DNA of 6,976 nucleotides from an uncultured cyanobacterium (lineage in GTDB: Bacteria > Cyanobacteriota > Vampirovibrionia > Gastranaerophilales > Gastranaerophilaceae), in NCBI GenBank assembly GCA_947073895.1, contig CAMTNN010000079.1, forward strand, positions 1-6,976, in the 5' to 3' direction. Position 1 is the stretch's first letter. The number at the start of each line of letters is the position of its first letter. Position numbers and translations under genes: made by a program. Positions 1 to 6,170 of the stretch are shown piece after piece. The notes beneath the pieces were generated by a model, which saw nothing but the letters and a program-made list of their open reading frames with translations, searched no databases and was not told where the DNA came from.

Positions 1-481
1 GAATTACAAAGTGGAATTAAAATACAATCCTGATAATGCAAAATACGCTATTCAGTTAGAGTTGTTTGAAAATGAACACGAAATGATTACTGCAAATATC
101 ATTAAATCAAACGAATTCAAGAGACTCAAAAACTCTTATCCGTTAATACGTGATTTCTTGATTGAAGAAGAAGAAAAACTTATTCTTGAATCTGAAAACG
201 GTGAAGTTGAAATTACATCATTTGAACAGCTTCAAAAAATTGTTGATGACAGAGGTCAAAAAGGTATGACAATCCAACGATTCAAAGGTCTTGGTGAAAT
301 GATGCCGCAACAGTTGTGGGAAACTACAATGGACCCTGAAACAAGAACATTGTTAAAGGTTAACATTGAAGATGCTATGATGTGCGACCAGTTATTCGAC
401 ATTTTGATGGGTGATAAGGTTGAACCTCGCAGAGACTTCATTGAATCAAATGCAGTTTATGCAACCAATATTGATACATAA
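1..481 (+). CDS. gyrB: DNA gyrase subunit B, C-terminal part (5' truncated by window)
   Basis: GyrB is the ATPase subunit of DNA gyrase, which introduces negative supercoils with GyrA in the cytoplasm. Only the last 159 codons are visible; the first full codon is at base 2 and the frame is open to the window edge. The GTG at 11 lies inside the gene and is not a start. The visible part is the end of the TOPRIM region and the C-terminal GyrB domain. Signatures, numbered from base 2, are [11 protein letters not shown] (92-102), [14 protein letters not shown] (104-117) and [13 protein letters not shown] (136-148), all typical of type IIA topoisomerase B subunits. The ending FIESN...NID resembles GyrB more than ParE, although ParE cannot be fully excluded without the N-terminus. 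The gene ends in TAA directly before a strong hairpin, so it appears to close its transcription unit. The sequence is intact with no frameshift. Confidence 0.93.
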   Translation, partial: NYKVELKYNPDNAKYAIQLELFENEHEMITANIIKSNEFKRLKNSYPLIRDFLIEEEEKLILESENGEVEITSFEQLQKIVDDRGQKGMTIQRFKGLGEMMPQQLWETTMDPETRTLLKVNIEDAMMCDQLFDILMGDKVEPRRDFIESNAVYATNIDT

Positions 482-506
482 GAAACGGTTTTAAAAACCG
501 TTTCTT
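480..506 (+). terminator. Intrinsic terminator of gyrB
   Basis: A perfect inverted repeat has arms AAGAAACGGTTTT (480-492) and AAAACCGTTTCTT (494-506) around a single A. In RNA the inner A/U pairs would open into a small loop over a CGG/CCG core. The run TTTCTTTATT (501-510) supplies the U-rich tail. It begins inside the gyrB stop codon, as expected for a compact terminator. The flanks are A-rich on one side and T-rich on the other, so it could also act weakly in reverse. Confidence 0.8.
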
Positions 507-510
507 TATT

Positions 511-515
511 AGGAG
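511..515 (+). promoter_or_regulatory. Ribosome binding site of the FkbM methyltransferase gene
   Basis: AGGAG lies 8 bases before the ATG at 524, a good Shine-Dalgarno match that fixes the start. It sits only 4 bases after the gyrB terminator stem, so the 5' leader between terminator and start codon is 17 bases. No convincing promoter fits between them. Confidence 0.8.
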
Positions 516-523
516 AAATAAAT

Positions 524-1645
524 ATGATTAATAAAGACATTCGCACCTTAATTGCGTCTGTTCCTAAGAATGCAAAAGTTTGTATTTGGGGTGCTGCAAA
601 TGCAGGAATTTCAATATTAGAGTTACTACAGAATATTAGAAAAGATGTTGAAATCAGCTGTTTCATAGATTCAGGTAAAACAGGTGAAGTATACGGATAT
701 AAAATTTATAAACCGGAAAACATAGATAATATCAGAAACCAGTTTGATTTTGTAATAGTTTCAACTCGCAGTGACTGCACAATTATAGATGCATTTCTTT
801 ATTACTATGACCTTAATTTTGTAAGAATTTCAAAAAATGCACTAAAAAGATTACAGTTTTTACCTTCTAAATATAATAAAGTTCTTGATATTTTGGAATC
901 AAAAGAAGATAAACTGTTATTTAGAAACTTAATTGAAGCTCGTATTACTGATAATACGGAAAAAATTCAAAATTACGTTTTGAAAAAACATAATTTAACA
1001 AAAGACAGAAAACGCACTATTAAACACTATACTTCATATATTAATTATGATGCGATAGAAGTTATACTTGAAGGCGGAATGTTCAATGGATTAAACACGA
1101 TTATATTTAAAAAGCTTTTCAAAAATCTCAAAAAAATATACGCTTTTGAACTAATCTATGACGATGTTAAAAACAAAACAATCGCGCATATTATTGACTC
1201 AATGATGGAATTGGAAATTGTCAAATACGCTATGTGGGACAAACAAGAACAGTTGGAATTCATTGAAAACGTAAATGCACCATATTCATCAGGTGTAACT
1301 CCTACATGGAACAGAAACAATTCTGAACGTAAAATTTTAGTAGACGCAATATCAATCGATGAATTTGTTGAGTCAAGAAGCCTCGAAAAAGTTGATTTTA
1401 TCAAAATGGATATCGAAGGTGCAGAATTAAAAGCTTTAAAGGGTGGAAGCAATTCCCTTGTCAAATTTAGACCGCAACTCGCAATTTCAATATATCACAG
1501 CAACAATGATATGCTGGATATTCCTCTATATCTTAATGATTTATTAAAAGATTATGTTTTCAAAATCGGACAATATTCTCCAGATAATGACGAAACTATT
1601 TTGTATGCAATTCCAAAAGAATTATACAATGTTAGGGAGAACTAG
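524..1645 (+). CDS. FkbM-family methyltransferase with N-terminal Rossmann-like domain
   Basis: This 373-residue protein is predicted to be a cytoplasmic SAM-dependent methyltransferase, probably O-methylating a sugar or glycan intermediate; the substrate cannot be read from the sequence. Residues ~15-105 form a nucleotide-binding-like alpha/beta domain with a glycine motif WGAANAG (22-28), an acidic strand end CFID (46-49) and a later strand FVIVST (76-81). A charged, probably helical linker follows (~110-175). The FkbM methyltransferase domain spans ~178-363: a motif-I glycine loop EGGMFNGLNT (183-192), AFE (207-209), and the family hallmark DFIKMDIEGAELKALKGG (291-308). Motif I is unusual because the family normally has D-x-G-A-x-x-G. 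The stop codon abuts the ATG of the next gene, so the two are very likely co-transcribed and translationally coupled. No signal peptide or membrane segment is seen. Family assignment is firm; biological role is inferred from the glycerophosphotransferase neighbour. Confidence 0.88.
   Translation: MINKDIRTLIASVPKNAKVCIWGAANAGISILELLQNIRKDVEISCFIDSGKTGEVYGYKIYKPENIDNIRNQFDFVIVSTRSDCTIIDAFLYYYDLNFVRISKNALKRLQFLPSKYNKVLDILESKEDKLLFRNLIEARITDNTEKIQNYVLKKHNLTKDRKRTIKHYTSYINYDAIEVILEGGMFNGLNTIIFKKLFKNLKKIYAFELIYDDVKNKTIAHIIDSMMELEIVKYAMWDKQEQLEFIENVNAPYSSGVTPTWNRNNSERKILVDAISIDEFVESRSLEKVDFIKMDIEGAELKALKGGSNSLVKFRPQLAISIYHSNNDMLDIPLYLNDLLKDYVFKIGQYSPDNDETILYAIPKELYNVREN
1634..1640 (+). promoter_or_regulatory. 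Ribosome binding site of the glycerophosphotransferase-like gene
   Basis: AGGGAGA lies inside the last codons of the methyltransferase gene, 5 bases before the ATG at 1646. That ATG directly follows the upstream TAG (1643-1645), which supports translational coupling and this start choice. Confidence 0.7.
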
Positions 1646-3352
1646 ATGCGCAACGTTTATTCTGCATTTTTAAAAGAGAATAATTTTTCTCAAAAACTGG
1701 CACTGTGGCAAAAAAAATACAAAAATAAAAAGGTAATTATGTATGGCTGCGGGCTACTTTTTGATGAAATTGTAGAAAAATATGATATTAAAAACAAATT
1801 AAATATTATTGCGGTTTGTGACGTAAAATATGAGTCTGACAAACCTGATTCTTATTTGGGGTTTGAAACTGTTAAACCGTCAGAATTAAAAAATATAGAT
1901 TATGATGTTTTGATTTTTACGGTTTTTGACCATTTAACCTGTTTAAACTATCTAAACACATTTGATTTTTTTGATGAAAATAAATCATATCACCATATAG
2001 ATGAAGTCTCTTTAAAAAATAAAATAATAACCTTCGGACGTAAACTTGGGGTTGCAAAACATTACTTTAAAGAAACCAACAACTTAATAAATACTATAAA
2101 ATATATTTTTAGCTGTTCTTACACTGAATATAATTCAAAATACAACTATGCAAAGATTTTAAAAAGAGTTATAGAAAAAGTTAAACGCGGAGAAAAAATC
2201 AAAATTCTGTTTATTGTTGAAAGCAACCAAAAGTGGGGCTGGCAATCCGTTTATGACGAATTCAAAAAAGATGACAGATTTGAGGAACTACTCGTAACAC
2301 TACCGCTAACAACCAGATTTAAAGACAGAATTTATCCTCAAAAAGAAGATATTGAATTCTTTTCAAAACTAAATATGCCAATCGTTGACGGTTTTGATTA
2401 TAAAAAATCATACAGTAAAGATTTAAAGGAATATAATCCGGATATTATATTTTATACACATCCGTGGTTTGTTTATGCAAACAAAATTCCGCCGACCTTA
2501 ACATCCTCTTATGCATTGACCTGTGCAATCTCCTATGGATTTAATGTTGCTGAAAGCAGGGTTTGGAGTACAACCACTCCTAAAAACTTCTGCTGTAATC
2601 TTTGGACTATGTTTGCAGAAAGCGTTTGGCATAAATCTTTTTATGAACAGGGAACAAATCTTAAAAATAAAGATATTTTATATGTAACAGGCTATCCAAA
2701 AATGGATGCTTATAGTCAACCTGTTGAAAAAGAAATTAATAAACTGTGGAAAGATGACGAGCATATCAAACCTCGCATAATTTACGCACCACACCACTCT
2801 ATTGAACGTGATGGAGGATTTTGTGCTTCAAACTTTATTGAACATTCAAAATTCTTTTTGGAATTTGCACAAAACCATCCTGAATATGAGTTTTTGATAA
2901 AACCGCATCCGGTTCTTAAATCGAAGTGTGTTGCAACAGGATTTATGACAGAAGATGAGTATGAAGAATACATCGAAAAATGGCGTAATCTCCCTAATGG
3001 AAATGCTTACACTCTTGGGAATTATTATGACTTATTCAAAACCTCGGATTTACTTATAACAGACTGTTTCTCATTTTTAGGAGAGTATTTTGTAAGCGGA
3101 AAACCGATTGTTTTACTGCAAAATCAGGCAAGAATACCTTTTAACAAGTTCGGAGACAATTTAGCACGCGGAATGTATAAACCTAAAACCTTGGATGAAA
3201 TTGAAAATCTGTTTAAGACCGTTCTTTTAGAAAAAAACGACAACCTAAAAGAAGTTCGAGACAAAATTATTGAACAAAATTTTTATCTTCCTGAACAAGG
3301 TGTTGCAAATCATATAGTTTCTTACATAAAAGAACAAATAAATATGAAATAA
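1646..3352 (+). CDS. CDP-glycerol glycerophosphotransferase-like protein with N-terminal Rossmann-like domain
   Basis: This 568-residue protein has a C-terminal half resembling the TagB/TagF (Glyphos_transf) family, whose members move glycerol phosphate or ribitol phosphate from a CDP donor onto a teichoic-acid-like or capsular polymer at the inner face of the cytoplasmic membrane. Residues ~25-110 are a Rossmann-like domain (KVIMYGCG 29-36; VCD 57-59; YDVLIFTV 86-93). The GT-B-like transferase region runs ~184-565: KILFIVES (186-193), GYPKMD (349-354), YAPHHS (380-385), KPHP (419-422), SDLLITDCFSFLGEY (467-481) and KPIVLL (486-491), the usual donor-binding block. In the acceptor-side half the motif expected to be His-Gly appears as Tyr-Gly (297-298), so the exact substrate may differ from classic TagF. 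No membrane helix is visible. It sits directly behind the methyltransferase gene and ends 2 bases from the convergent efflux channel gene. Family membership is likely; the donor and polymer are unknown. Confidence 0.82.
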   Translation: MRNVYSAFLKENNFSQKLALWQKKYKNKKVIMYGCGLLFDEIVEKYDIKNKLNIIAVCDVKYESDKPDSYLGFETVKPSELKNIDYDVLIFTVFDHLTCLNYLNTFDFFDENKSYHHIDEVSLKNKIITFGRKLGVAKHYFKETNNLINTIKYIFSCSYTEYNSKYNYAKILKRVIEKVKRGEKIKILFIVESNQKWGWQSVYDEFKKDDRFEELLVTLPLTTRFKDRIYPQKEDIEFFSKLNMPIVDGFDYKKSYSKDLKEYNPDIIFYTHPWFVYANKIPPTLTSSYALTCAISYGFNVAESRVWSTTTPKNFCCNLWTMFAESVWHKSFYEQGTNLKNKDILYVTGYPKMDAYSQPVEKEINKLWKDDEHIKPRIIYAPHHSIERDGGFCASNFIEHSKFFLEFAQNHPEYEFLIKPHPVLKSKCVATGFMTEDEYEEYIEKWRNLPNGNAYTLGNYYDLFKTSDLLITDCFSFLGEYFVSGKPIVLLQNQARIPFNKFGDNLARGMYKPKTLDEIENLFKTVLLEKNDNLKEVRDKIIEQNFYLPEQGVANHIVSYIKEQINMK

Positions 3353-3354
3353 CT

Positions 3355-4695
3355 TTATAGATTTTGAACATTATACAAATCTACACCACCTGCTGCCTTA
3401 TATAAACCTATTGCAGCAACTGTTGTGTTGATTTTATTTGAAACAATTTCTTTTTCAGTCATCAAGTGAATTTCTTTTGCAAATAATACATCTAATTCTG
3501 ATGCCGCTCCAATTTTATTCTTGTATTGTGCCAGATTATAAATCTTTGATTCAACATCCATTCGTTTTTGGGCTTCTTCATAATTTTTAACCGCAGTTTT
3601 GTAATCAACAAGTCCCGAATTAACATCCTTTATCCCAACTAAAAAAGTTTTTTGATAATCATTCAATGCTTGTTCATATTGATATTTTTTGATTTTCAAA
3701 AACGCCTTTTTCCTTCCGCCGGAAAATAAATCCCAGGTTGGTAAAATTCCTGCACTAAAAAATTGTGAAGGAGAACTGAATAAAGAACCTAAATGATACG
3801 CATTCAATCCAATCTGGCCAACGATTGTAAACGTAGGTAAAAACTCGCGTTTAGCTACCCGCACATCTAAGCCTATTCGTTTCAAATTAGCTTCTTCCTG
3901 CAAATAATCAGGACGATTAGTTATAATATCAGTACTGTAATCTGAAAGTAAATTATTTAACAAAGGAACTTTTTCATAGTCACTTCTTAAAATTTCATTG
4001 TTTGCACCCGCCAGATAAACTCTCATACTGTTTACTAAAACATCTCTTGTTTGAAGATGAAGATTATATTCTTCCTTTAAAGAAGTCAGAAACTTTTCCT
4101 GCATCAAAAGTTCAGTTATTGAGCAAAGTCCGATTTGATACTTATCAGTAACCTTAGCCAAAATTTCTTCCTGAGTTTTTATCAACTCTTCCTGAATCTC
4201 AATAAGTTTATCCGCCTTAATCAAATTATAATAATCGACTGCAAAATCAGAAGACAAAGAAATACAAGTAGCACGTTCAGCCTGTTTAACAATTTCAAGC
4301 TGCTGTTTTTTGCTCTTAGTCATTAATCTGTTCCTGCCCCAAATATCAATCTCATACCCTGCAGTAATCGGAAGACGATAATTATACTGTGAATAATTTG
4401 GAATGCGCATTGCACCAAACTGCTGTCTGGGTGCTCTAAAATCTCTTGAAAGATCCCCTGAGAAAACAACTCCCGGAAGCTCATTTGCAAACTGCATTCT
4501 TACAATTTGTTCATTTTCCTTAATCTTTAATTCTGCATTTTTTAAATCATAGTTTTTATCATAAAGTTCATGCAAATTTTCAACTAACTTTTCATCTCCA
4601 AAATGTTCCCACCAAGCAAAGTTCATATACTCTTGGGTACTCGCAAAAGCAGGTGAAGACAATATAAATAATAAAAAAATTAATAATTTTTTCAT
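3355..4695 (-). CDS. TolC/NodT-type outer-membrane efflux channel
   Basis: This 446-residue protein is the outer-membrane duct of a tripartite pump: a trimer of beta-barrel plus periplasmic alpha-helical tunnel that docks with the membrane fusion protein. It starts with a clean signal peptide: MKK, a hydrophobic core (4-12) and an AFA-S cleavage site after residue ~18. There is no lipobox cysteine, so unlike many NodT/OprM relatives it is probably not a lipoprotein. Family marks are WWEHFGDEKL (29-38 region), YEIDIWGR (114-121), RPD (261-263), AKREFLPTFT (281-290), WDLFSGGR (321-328) and LYKAAGGVDL (431-440). Long helical segments (~123-235 and ~330-430) reflect the internal two-fold OEP repeat. 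The length is normal. It is transcribed divergently from the marR-emrA-emrB operon across a 67-base gap containing a shared operator, which makes it the likely dedicated partner of that pump. The start is supported by GAGGT 8 bases upstream. Confidence 0.92.
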   Translation of the reverse strand: MKKLLIFLLFILSSPAFASTQEYMNFAWWEHFGDEKLVENLHELYDKNYDLKNAELKIKENEQIVRMQFANELPGVVFSGDLSRDFRAPRQQFGAMRIPNYSQYNYRLPITAGYEIDIWGRNRLMTKSKKQQLEIVKQAERATCISLSSDFAVDYYNLIKADKLIEIQEELIKTQEEILAKVTDKYQIGLCSITELLMQEKFLTSLKEEYNLHLQTRDVLVNSMRVYLAGANNEILRSDYEKVPLLNNLLSDYSTDIITNRPDYLQEEANLKRIGLDVRVAKREFLPTFTIVGQIGLNAYHLGSLFSSPSQFFSAGILPTWDLFSGGRKKAFLKIKKYQYEQALNDYQKTFLVGIKDVNSGLVDYKTAVKNYEEAQKRMDVESKIYNLAQYKNKIGAASELDVLFAKEIHLMTEKEIVSNKINTTVAAIGLYKAAGGVDLYNVQNL

Positions 4696-4703
4696 ATTCG
4701 GCT

Positions 4704-4708
4704 ACCTC
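4704..4708 (-). promoter_or_regulatory. Ribosome binding site of the outer-membrane channel gene
   Basis: On the minus strand GAGGT precedes the ATG (4695-4693) by 8 bases. It is the strongest Shine-Dalgarno in the control region; the divergent marR gene has only a weak AAGAAA (4750-4755), so the two directions may be translated at very different rates. Confidence 0.75.
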
Positions 4709-4721
4709 AAAAAAAATCTTG

Positions 4722-4730
4722 TGCTATAAT
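4722..4730 (+). promoter_or_regulatory. Extended -10 promoter for marR-emrA-emrB
   Basis: TGCTATAAT is a consensus extended -10 (TG-N-TATAAT). No good -35 is present 16-18 bases upstream (around 4701-4708), consistent with reliance on the TG extension. Transcription would start near 4737, giving a leader of about 26 bases before the marR ATG. Confidence 0.65.
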
Positions 4731-4737
4731 TATAGCA
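4729..4737 (-). promoter_or_regulatory. Extended -10 promoter for the outer-membrane channel gene
   Basis: Read on the minus strand this is again TGCTATAAT, the mirror copy created by the palindrome. It overlaps the plus-strand -10 by two bases (4729-4730). The region 4751-4758 holds no clear -35. The start point would be near 4722, leaving a leader of about 27 bases that contains the GAGGT site. Confidence 0.62.
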
Positions 4738-4762
4738 CAAGAAAAATTTAAGAAACACTAAT

Positions 4763-5218
4763 ATGCTGAAAGATATAATTATAGATAGAATAGGCTCAAT
4801 AATTTATGTTGTCGGAGGTTTAGTCCGAGGACTGTCTTCACAAACATTTAGCGAGAATAATTTCGGAATAACTCCCGAACAGTATTTAATACTCCTTTTG
4901 ATTATTGAAAATGAAGGCGTTTACCAGAGACAAATCTGTGAAATTACACTCAAAGACAGAGCCAATGTGGCAAGAATTGTAGAAATTCTGCTTCAAAAAG
5001 GTTTAATTAAAAAAGTTACAGACTCAAACGGAAGAAGAATTTTTAAAATTACAGAAACGCAAAAAGGGAAAGATTTAATTAAACAAATTGACCCGTGCGA
5101 CATGGAACTTAGAGAATTCATCACACGCGGAATCAGTGAAGAAGAATTGGAAATAACAAAAAATACACTACAAAAAATAAAGAATAACGTTATTAATAAT
5201 ATTAAATTACAAATATAA
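4763..5218 (+). CDS. MarR-family transcriptional regulator of the efflux locus
   Basis: This 151-residue protein is a winged-helix DNA-binding repressor of the MarR type, acting as a dimer and released from DNA by small ligands or oxidation. The layout fits the family: an N-terminal dimerisation helix (~5-30), ITPEQYLILLLI (36-47), a helix-turn-helix with recognition helix RANVARIVEILLQKGLI (66-82), a wing with DSNGRRIFKIT (87-97), and a C-terminal dimerisation helix (~124-145). Cys59 and Cys112 are the only cysteines; whether they sense redox is unknown. It is the first gene of an operon with emrA (12-base gap) and emrB and faces a perfect palindrome overlapping both promoters, so autoregulation plus control of the pump is the natural reading, comparable in logic to emrRAB. 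The ATG at 4763 has only a weak ribosome site. Confidence 0.92.
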   Translation: MLKDIIIDRIGSIIYVVGGLVRGLSSQTFSENNFGITPEQYLILLLIIENEGVYQRQICEITLKDRANVARIVEILLQKGLIKKVTDSNGRRIFKITETQKGKDLIKQIDPCDMELREFITRGISEEELEITKNTLQKIKNNVINNIKLQI

Positions 5219-5223
5219 AAGGA
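5219..5223 (+). promoter_or_regulatory. Ribosome binding site of emrA
   Basis: AAGGA, just after the marR stop codon, lies 7 bases before the ATG at 5231 and supports that start. No promoter or terminator is visible in the 12-base gap between marR and emrA. Confidence 0.7.
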
Positions 5224-5230
5224 AATAAAA

Positions 5231-6169
5231 ATGGCAGACGAACAAAGTATAAATGAAATTAGCTCGGAAGATACGAGACATATATATGAAAAAAAACGTG
5301 TTATAGTTCCTACAATTACTGCAATTGTACTTTTAATTTTAGGGCTAATCGTATCAATTAATTCTATTTTCTACAAATCTACTGATGACGCATTTGTAGA
5401 AGGGCATATTATAACAGTTGCACCTCGAGTTTCAGGCCCTGTTATTAAATTACATATTGATGATAATCAGGAAGTAAAAAAAGGAGATTTACTACTGGAA
5501 ATTGACCCTGTAGATTATGAGGTTAAATTAAAACAAACAGAATCAAAACTTGAAGAAGCACGTGCAGCACTAAAAAAAGCTCAAAGTCAGGCAGAAAAAG
5601 ATTCTGCAGATCACCAAAGATATACTGCAATGTTAGAAAAAGGGATTTCTTCCAGACAGGATTTTGATAACAGTCAGAATAATTTAACATCTGCAAAATC
5701 TTCAATAGATGAAATCAGTGCTATGATAAAAAGACTTGAAGCAGAAGTTGAGCAAGCAAAACTAGATTTATCTTATACCAAAATATACGCAACCGAAGAC
5801 GGGAAAATTACTCATCGTACGGTCGAGCAGGGAAATTATGTTCAAGTAGCCCAGCCAATGTTCGCTCTTGTGCCTGCTAAAGTTTGGATTGTAGCAAACT
5901 TTAAAGAAACTCAAGTTGCCAATATGAAAAAAGGACAGCCTGTAAAAATTAAAATTGACGCCTACGGAGGTAAAAAATTCAAAGGTGAAGTTGACAGTCT
6001 TCAAATGGCATCAGGTGCAAAAGCAAGTTTATTCCCGCCGGAAAACGCGGTAGGAAGCTATGTAAAAATTGTTCAGAGAATTCCGGTAAAAATAGTTTTT
6101 ACAGAAGATGTAAGTCAATACAATGTAATCCCGGGAATGAGCGTTGTACCGACAGTTAAAGTTAAATAA
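5231..6169 (+). CDS. emrA: EmrA/HlyD-type membrane fusion protein of a drug efflux pump
   Basis: This 312-residue periplasmic adaptor links the inner-membrane exporter to the outer-membrane channel. It has a short cytoplasmic N-terminus, one membrane anchor (~24-46), then the family marker STDDAFVEGHIITVAPRVSG (50-69). A split biotinyl-lipoyl domain follows (~60-95 and ~182-215), its halves separated by an alpha-helical hairpin (~98-180) rich in Lys, Glu, Ala and Gln. The beta-barrel and C-terminal region contain VWIVANFKETQ (218-228), GGKKFKGEVDSLQ (246-258) and FPPENAVGSYVKIVQRIPVK (268-287), which are classic EmrA marks. It is shorter than the roughly 390-residue E. coli EmrA, mainly through a shorter hairpin, which would set the reach to the channel. 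It lies 12 bases after marR and one base before the emrB start codon, so the three genes form a tight operon. Confidence 0.93.
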   Translation: MADEQSINEISSEDTRHIYEKKRVIVPTITAIVLLILGLIVSINSIFYKSTDDAFVEGHIITVAPRVSGPVIKLHIDDNQEVKKGDLLLEIDPVDYEVKLKQTESKLEEARAALKKAQSQAEKDSADHQRYTAMLEKGISSRQDFDNSQNNLTSAKSSIDEISAMIKRLEAEVEQAKLDLSYTKIYATEDGKITHRTVEQGNYVQVAQPMFALVPAKVWIVANFKETQVANMKKGQPVKIKIDAYGGKKFKGEVDSLQMASGAKASLFPPENAVGSYVKIVQRIPVKIVFTEDVSQYNVIPGMSVVPTVKVK

Positions 6170-6170
6170 T

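Larger units (their letters stand above)
4717..4742. promoter_or_regulatory. Perfect 26-bp palindromic operator, probable MarR binding site
   Basis: The two 13-base arms TCTTGTGCTATAA (4717-4729) and TTATAGCACAAGA (4730-4742) are exact reverse complements with no spacer. A perfect palindrome of this size between a channel gene and a marR gene is the expected form of a MarR-dimer operator. It covers the -10 elements of both divergent promoters, so bound repressor would block both. Regulator assignment is inferred from position. Confidence 0.82.

Noticed and set aside
11..13. GTG as a possible start codon of a short gene ending at 481
   Set aside because: The frame is open upstream to the window edge and the protein is the C-terminal part of GyrB, so this is an internal valine codon.
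480..506. Inverted repeat as a regulator binding site for the methyltransferase operon
   Set aside because: It overlaps the gyrB stop, has a T-rich tail, and no promoter or regulator gene lies beside it; a terminator explains it better.
1156..1464. 102-codon open frame on the minus strand inside the methyltransferase gene
   Set aside because: It is fully antisense to a well-supported FkbM gene, has no ribosome site or recognisable domain, and looks like a chance frame. The same holds for the short frames at 256-441, 457-666, 2782-2973, 5523-5705, 5768-6004 and 6029-6214 (minus) and 4135-4326 (plus).
524..3352. Glycan gene pair as a mobile or recently inserted cassette
   Set aside because: No transposase, integrase, flanking direct repeats or tRNA was seen, and the A/T-rich character is similar to the flanking genes by eye.
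4639..4695. Lipoprotein signal for the outer-membrane channel
   Set aside because: Many NodT-type channels are lipoproteins, but no cysteine lies at the end of this signal peptide; an AFA-S signal peptidase I site fits better.
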